Translations under genes and position numbers: made by a program
DNA from: RECO01 sp050485385
Lineage (GTDB): Bacteria > Pseudomonadota > Alphaproteobacteria > Geminicoccales > Geminicoccaceae
Length of the DNA stretch: 15,839 nt
Direction: 5' to 3'
Assembly: GCA_050485385.1 (NCBI GenBank)
Contig: JBJHBG010000112.1
Span: forward strand, 1 to 15,839
Shown: in pieces, positions 13,394 through 15,839 of the stretch
Position numbering within the stretch: the first letter of the stretch is position 1
Layout: every line of letters starts with the position of its first letter
The notes under the pieces: model-generated
What the model was told of the DNA's origin: nothing
The model's database searches: none
What the model saw: the letters and a program-made list of their open reading frames with translations, nothing else

Positions 13394-14302
13394 CTACCCG
13401 CCGCGGCCGAGCCAAGCTGCACCGCGCACACCCGAGCTGTCGCCGTGGGCGGCGCGGGCGAGGCGGGTGGTGATGGCGTCGGCGAAGACCCAACGCGGCC
13501 ACGCCTCGGGCACCAGCGAGTAGAGTTGGGGAATGTTGGAGACGCCCCCGCCCAGCACCACCACATCCGGATCGAACAGGTTGATGACGGTAGCGCTCGC
13601 TTTGGCGAAACGCTCGGCATAGGTGTGGAGCACGGCGAGCGCCGCGGCATCGCCGGCCGCGGCGGAGTCGGCCACGTCGGCGCCGGTCGCCGGCCGGCCG
13701 AGGGTGTGGGCGGCCTCGCGGGCGAGGGCGGGGCCGGCCAGCCACGTCTCGATGCAGCCGCGCTTGCCGCACCAGCATGCGGGGCCCGGATGTTCGGTTT
13801 CGTCCGGCCAGGGGAGGGCGCTGTGGCCCCATTCGCCGGCGATGCCGTTGGCGCCCCGGATCGGCTTGCCGTCGAGCACGAGGCCGCCGCCGGTGCCGGT
13901 GCCGACGATGACCGCGAACACGGCCTCGAAGCCGGCGCCGGCACCGTCGGTCGCTTCCGAGAGCGCCAGGCAGTCGGCGTCGTTGGCGAAGGCGACCTTG
14001 CGGTCCAGTCGCGTTTCGAGGTCGTGACCGAAGCGTTGGCCGTTGAGCCACGTCGAGTTGGCGTTGCGGATGCGGCCGGTCGTGGGCGAGATCGAGCCCG
14101 GATGGCCGACGCCGACGGTGGCCGTCTGCCCGAGGTCCGTCTCGGCGTCCTCGACGAGACGGGCGATGGTCTCGATGGTGCCCGGATAGTCGTTCTGCGG
14201 CGACGGCACCCGGCGGCGCCGAATTTCGCCCCCGGCCTCGTTCAGCACGACGATCTCGGTCTTGGTGCCACCGAGATCGATGCCGATGGCCGGCGCCGTC
14301 AT
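13394..14302 (-). CDS. mak: ROK-family fructokinase (Mak type)
   Basis: The 302-residue product is a ROK sugar kinase that most resembles E. coli Mak (YajF), which phosphorylates fructose with ATP in the cytoplasm. It has the N-terminal ATP motif GIDLGGTKTE (7-16), DYPGTIETIARLV (38-50), GSISPTTG (69-76), NANSTWLNGQ (80-89), the catalytic aspartate D108 in ANDAD, GTGTGGG (134-140), and a zinc site made by H160 (GEWGH) with C176, C178 and C183 in CWCGKRGCIE. It ends with HGDSSGVRGAAWL, as in Mak. Other hexose kinases of the ROK family cannot be fully excluded. It starts 12 bases after the rpmG stop codon without a clear Shine-Dalgarno site, so it is probably cotranscribed with rpmG. Stop is TAG. 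Confidence 0.9.
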   Translation of the reverse strand: MTAPAIGIDLGGTKTEIVVLNEAGGEIRRRRVPSPQNDYPGTIETIARLVEDAETDLGQTATVGVGHPGSISPTTGRIRNANSTWLNGQRFGHDLETRLDRKVAFANDADCLALSEATDGAGAGFEAVFAVIVGTGTGGGLVLDGKPIRGANGIAGEWGHSALPWPDETEHPGPACWCGKRGCIETWLAGPALAREAAHTLGRPATGADVADSAAAGDAAALAVLHTYAERFAKASATVINLFDPDVVVLGGGVSNIPQLYSLVPEAWPRWVFADAITTRLARAAHGDSSGVRGAAWLGRGG

Positions 14303-14314
14303 GCCGAAGCGGAT

Positions 14315-14482
14315 TTACTTGATCTTGGCTTCGGTGAAGTCGACGTGCTTGCGAACCTTCGGGTCGTACTTCTTCATCTTAAACTTCTCGGTGGTATTCC
14401 GAGTGTTCTTGCGAGTGGTGTAGAAGTAACCGGTGCCGGCGGTGCTCACCAGCTTGATCATGACGGTCTGCGGCTTGGCCAT
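14315..14482 (-). CDS. rpmG: 50S ribosomal protein L33, zinc-independent form
   Basis: The 55-residue basic protein starts MAKPQTVMIKLVSTAGTGYF and ends with VDFTEAKIK, the standard L33 of Proteobacteria, a component of the large subunit near the E site. It has no cysteines, so it is the C-minus form that does not bind zinc. ATG 14482 has GAGGAA about 7 bases upstream. It lies 58 bases after rnr, with a likely promoter in the gap, and 12 bases before the fructokinase gene. Its lower GC and preference for Lys/Thr codons reflect a highly expressed ribosomal gene. Confidence 0.97.
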   Translation of the reverse strand: MAKPQTVMIKLVSTAGTGYFYTTRKNTRNTTEKFKMKKYDPKVRKHVDFTEAKIK

Positions 14483-14515
14483 GAAGCGTTCCTCGAGGCG
14501 CGAATTCGGCGCCGG

Positions 14516-14544
14516 AAGATGGTCCAGCGGATCGTTCGTGTCAA
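14516..14544 (-). promoter_or_regulatory. Candidate rpmG promoter overlapping the rnr stop codon
   Basis: On the minus strand TTGACA (14544-14539) is followed after 17 bases by CATCTT (14521-14516), which matches TATAAT at three positions. The predicted transcript start near 14509 leaves about 27 bases before the rpmG ATG, including GAGGAA. The rnr TGA (14543-14541) is part of the -35 hexamer. This would give L33 its own transcription apart from RNase R. Confidence 0.5.
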
Positions 14545-15839
14545 CCGCGCCGGCGCCCGCCGCGGCGCTTGGCGAGGCCTTCCATGCGGCGGCCGATGCG
14601 GCCCTTGGGCTTGCGCGGCTGGATCGGCGCGTGGTCGACGACGTGGGCGAGCAGGCCGCCGGTGAGGCTGTCGGCCTCGACCAGTTCCACCTCGACCCGG
14701 TCGCCCAGGCCGAAATGCGTGCCCGAGCGCTCGCCGAACAGCGCACTCTGCGCCTCGTCGTACACGAAGAACTCGTGGCCGAGGGTCGAGATCGGCACGA
14801 AGGCATCGGCGCCGACCTCGTCCAGCCGCACGAACAGGCCCACCTTCTGCACGCCGGTGACGCGGCCGGCGAAGCGCGCGCCGATGCGATCCTGGAGGAA
14901 GAGCGCGACGTAGCGGTCGACCGTCTTGCGCTCGGCCTCCATCGCTCGCCGCTCGCACTGCGAGACCTCCTGGCCGAGCCCGACGAGGTCGGTGTGCGCG
15001 TACTTCACGCCGTTCTGGCCGAGGCCGAGCGCGTCGATCAGCGCGCGGTGGACGACGAGGTCGGCATAGCGGCGGATCGGCGAGGTGAAGTGGGCATAGT
15101 GGCGAAGGTTGAGGCCGAAATGGCCGATGTCGTCGGGGGCGTAGACGGCCTGCGACTGCGCCCGCAGCACGTAGCCGTTGATGGTCTCCTGCAACGGGTG
15201 CTCGCGGACGTGGGCGAGGAGCTTGTCGAAGTCCTTGGGCGAGCGCAGGCCCGACGCCTTCCAGCCGATCTCCAGACCCTGGAGAAACTGGGCGAGCGCT
15301 TCGATCTTGACCGGATCGGGGCGGTCGTGGACGCGGAAGAGGGCGGCCCGCTTGCGCTCGTGCAGGGTCTCGGCGGCGGCGACGTTCGCCAGCACCATGA
15401 ACTCCTCGATCAGCCGGTGGGCCGTGAGCCGCTCGCGGCTGGCGATGCGGACGGGCTTGCCGTCGGCGCCCAGTTGGACCACCCGCTCGGGCAAATCGAG
15501 GTCGAGCGTACCGCGCGCCCGGCGCGCCCGGTCGAGGGCCTGCCACGCGGCGAAGAGCGGGCGGACGACGCTCTCCACGAGCGGGCCGGTCACGTCGTCC
15601 GGGCGGTCGTCGAACGCCGCCTGAACCTGCTCGTAGGTGAGCCGTGCCACCGAGCGCATGAGCCCGCGGCCGAAGCGGTGGCGCAGCAGCTTGCCGTCCC
15701 GGTCGATCGCCATCTCGACGGCGAGGCAGGCGCGGTTCTCGTTCGGCCGCAGCGAGCAGACGCCGTTGGAGAGCCCTTCGGGCAGCATCGGGATCACCCG
15801 GTCCGGGAAGTAGACCGAGTTGCCGCGCGTCTTCGCTTC
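14541..15839 (-). CDS. rnr: Ribonuclease R, C-terminal part (runs off the right edge)
   Basis: RNase R is a processive 3'-5' exoribonuclease of the RNB family that degrades structured RNA and takes part in rRNA and mRNA quality control. The window holds its last 432 codons; the frame is open to base 15839, and the first visible residues read GNSVYFPDRVIPMLPEGLSN, a hallmark of the RNB domain. The catalytic aspartate cluster should lie just outside the window. Downstream RNB motifs include HDRPDPVKIEAL and HYAHFTSPIRRYADLVVHR. An S1 RNA-binding domain follows (ARFAGRVTGVQKVGLFVRLD to LGDRVEVELVEAD), then a basic tail ending KRRGGRRRG, as usual for RNase R and absent from RNase II. Stop is TGA at 14541-14543. 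Confidence 0.97.
   Translation of the reverse strand, partial: EAKTRGNSVYFPDRVIPMLPEGLSNGVCSLRPNENRACLAVEMAIDRDGKLLRHRFGRGLMRSVARLTYEQVQAAFDDRPDDVTGPLVESVVRPLFAAWQALDRARRARGTLDLDLPERVVQLGADGKPVRIASRERLTAHRLIEEFMVLANVAAAETLHERKRAALFRVHDRPDPVKIEALAQFLQGLEIGWKASGLRSPKDFDKLLAHVREHPLQETINGYVLRAQSQAVYAPDDIGHFGLNLRHYAHFTSPIRRYADLVVHRALIDALGLGQNGVKYAHTDLVGLGQEVSQCERRAMEAERKTVDRYVALFLQDRIGARFAGRVTGVQKVGLFVRLDEVGADAFVPISTLGHEFFVYDEAQSALFGERSGTHFGLGDRVEVELVEADSLTGGLLAHVVDHAPIQPRKPKGRIGRRMEGLAKRRGGRRRG

Overview
The window is a GC-rich (roughly 70 %), gene-dense piece of a bacterial chromosome. An EipB/DUF1849 periplasmic protein (a family known from Alphaproteobacteria), an aerobic-type CobN, a zinc-free L33 and FNR/FixK-type control of hemN all suggest an alphaproteobacterium, possibly of the Rhodospirillales; the order-level guess is inference. 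I see no tRNA, rRNA, CRISPR array, insertion sequence or phage gene. No gene-free stretch exceeds 300 bases; the longest is the 192-base hemN-cobN gap.

Left part (1-8586). One strongly minus-strand block reads, in transcription order: VOC/glyoxalase-like protein, MBL-fold hydrolase, HugZ-like FMN-family protein with a DUF2470 tail, adenosylcobinamide kinase/guanylyltransferase (cobU), oxygen-independent coproporphyrinogen III dehydrogenase (hemN) and the cobaltochelatase large subunit (cobN). The first four are tightly packed (ATGA overlap, 32-base gap, 6-base gap). hemN appears to have its own promoter, because a perfect FNR/FixK palindrome lies over the cobU stop codon. A compound palindrome of about 110 bases separates hemN from cobN. 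The theme is tetrapyrroles: corrin ring metallation, nucleotide-loop assembly, anaerobic protoporphyrin synthesis and possible heme handling. A short open frame running in from the left edge is convergent to cobN.

Middle part (8587-12478). Two plus-strand genes, an MTA/SAH nucleosidase (mtnN) and a PhnD-like solute-binding-fold protein without a signal peptide, diverge from the VOC operon. They converge, with a 41-base overlap, on a minus-strand pair: an NADP-type 2-hydroxyacid (glyoxylate/hydroxypyruvate) reductase followed by an M20 allantoate amidohydrolase-like enzyme. The pair suggests ureide/purine nitrogen salvage with disposal of glyoxylate.

Right part (12479-15839). An exported EipB-family protein on the plus strand diverges from the reductase. 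The minus strand then carries RNase R (rnr, running off the right edge), ribosomal protein L33 (rpmG) with a likely promoter embedded in the rnr stop codon, and a Mak-type ROK fructokinase.

I find mostly ordinary metabolic genes. The features most worth a second look are regulatory or structural: the four-hairpin/cruciform element before cobN, the FNR box over the cobU stop, the possible Shine-Dalgarno-sequestering stem at the TTG start of cobN, and the hairpin filling the gap before hugZ. I do not see a new defence or mobile system.
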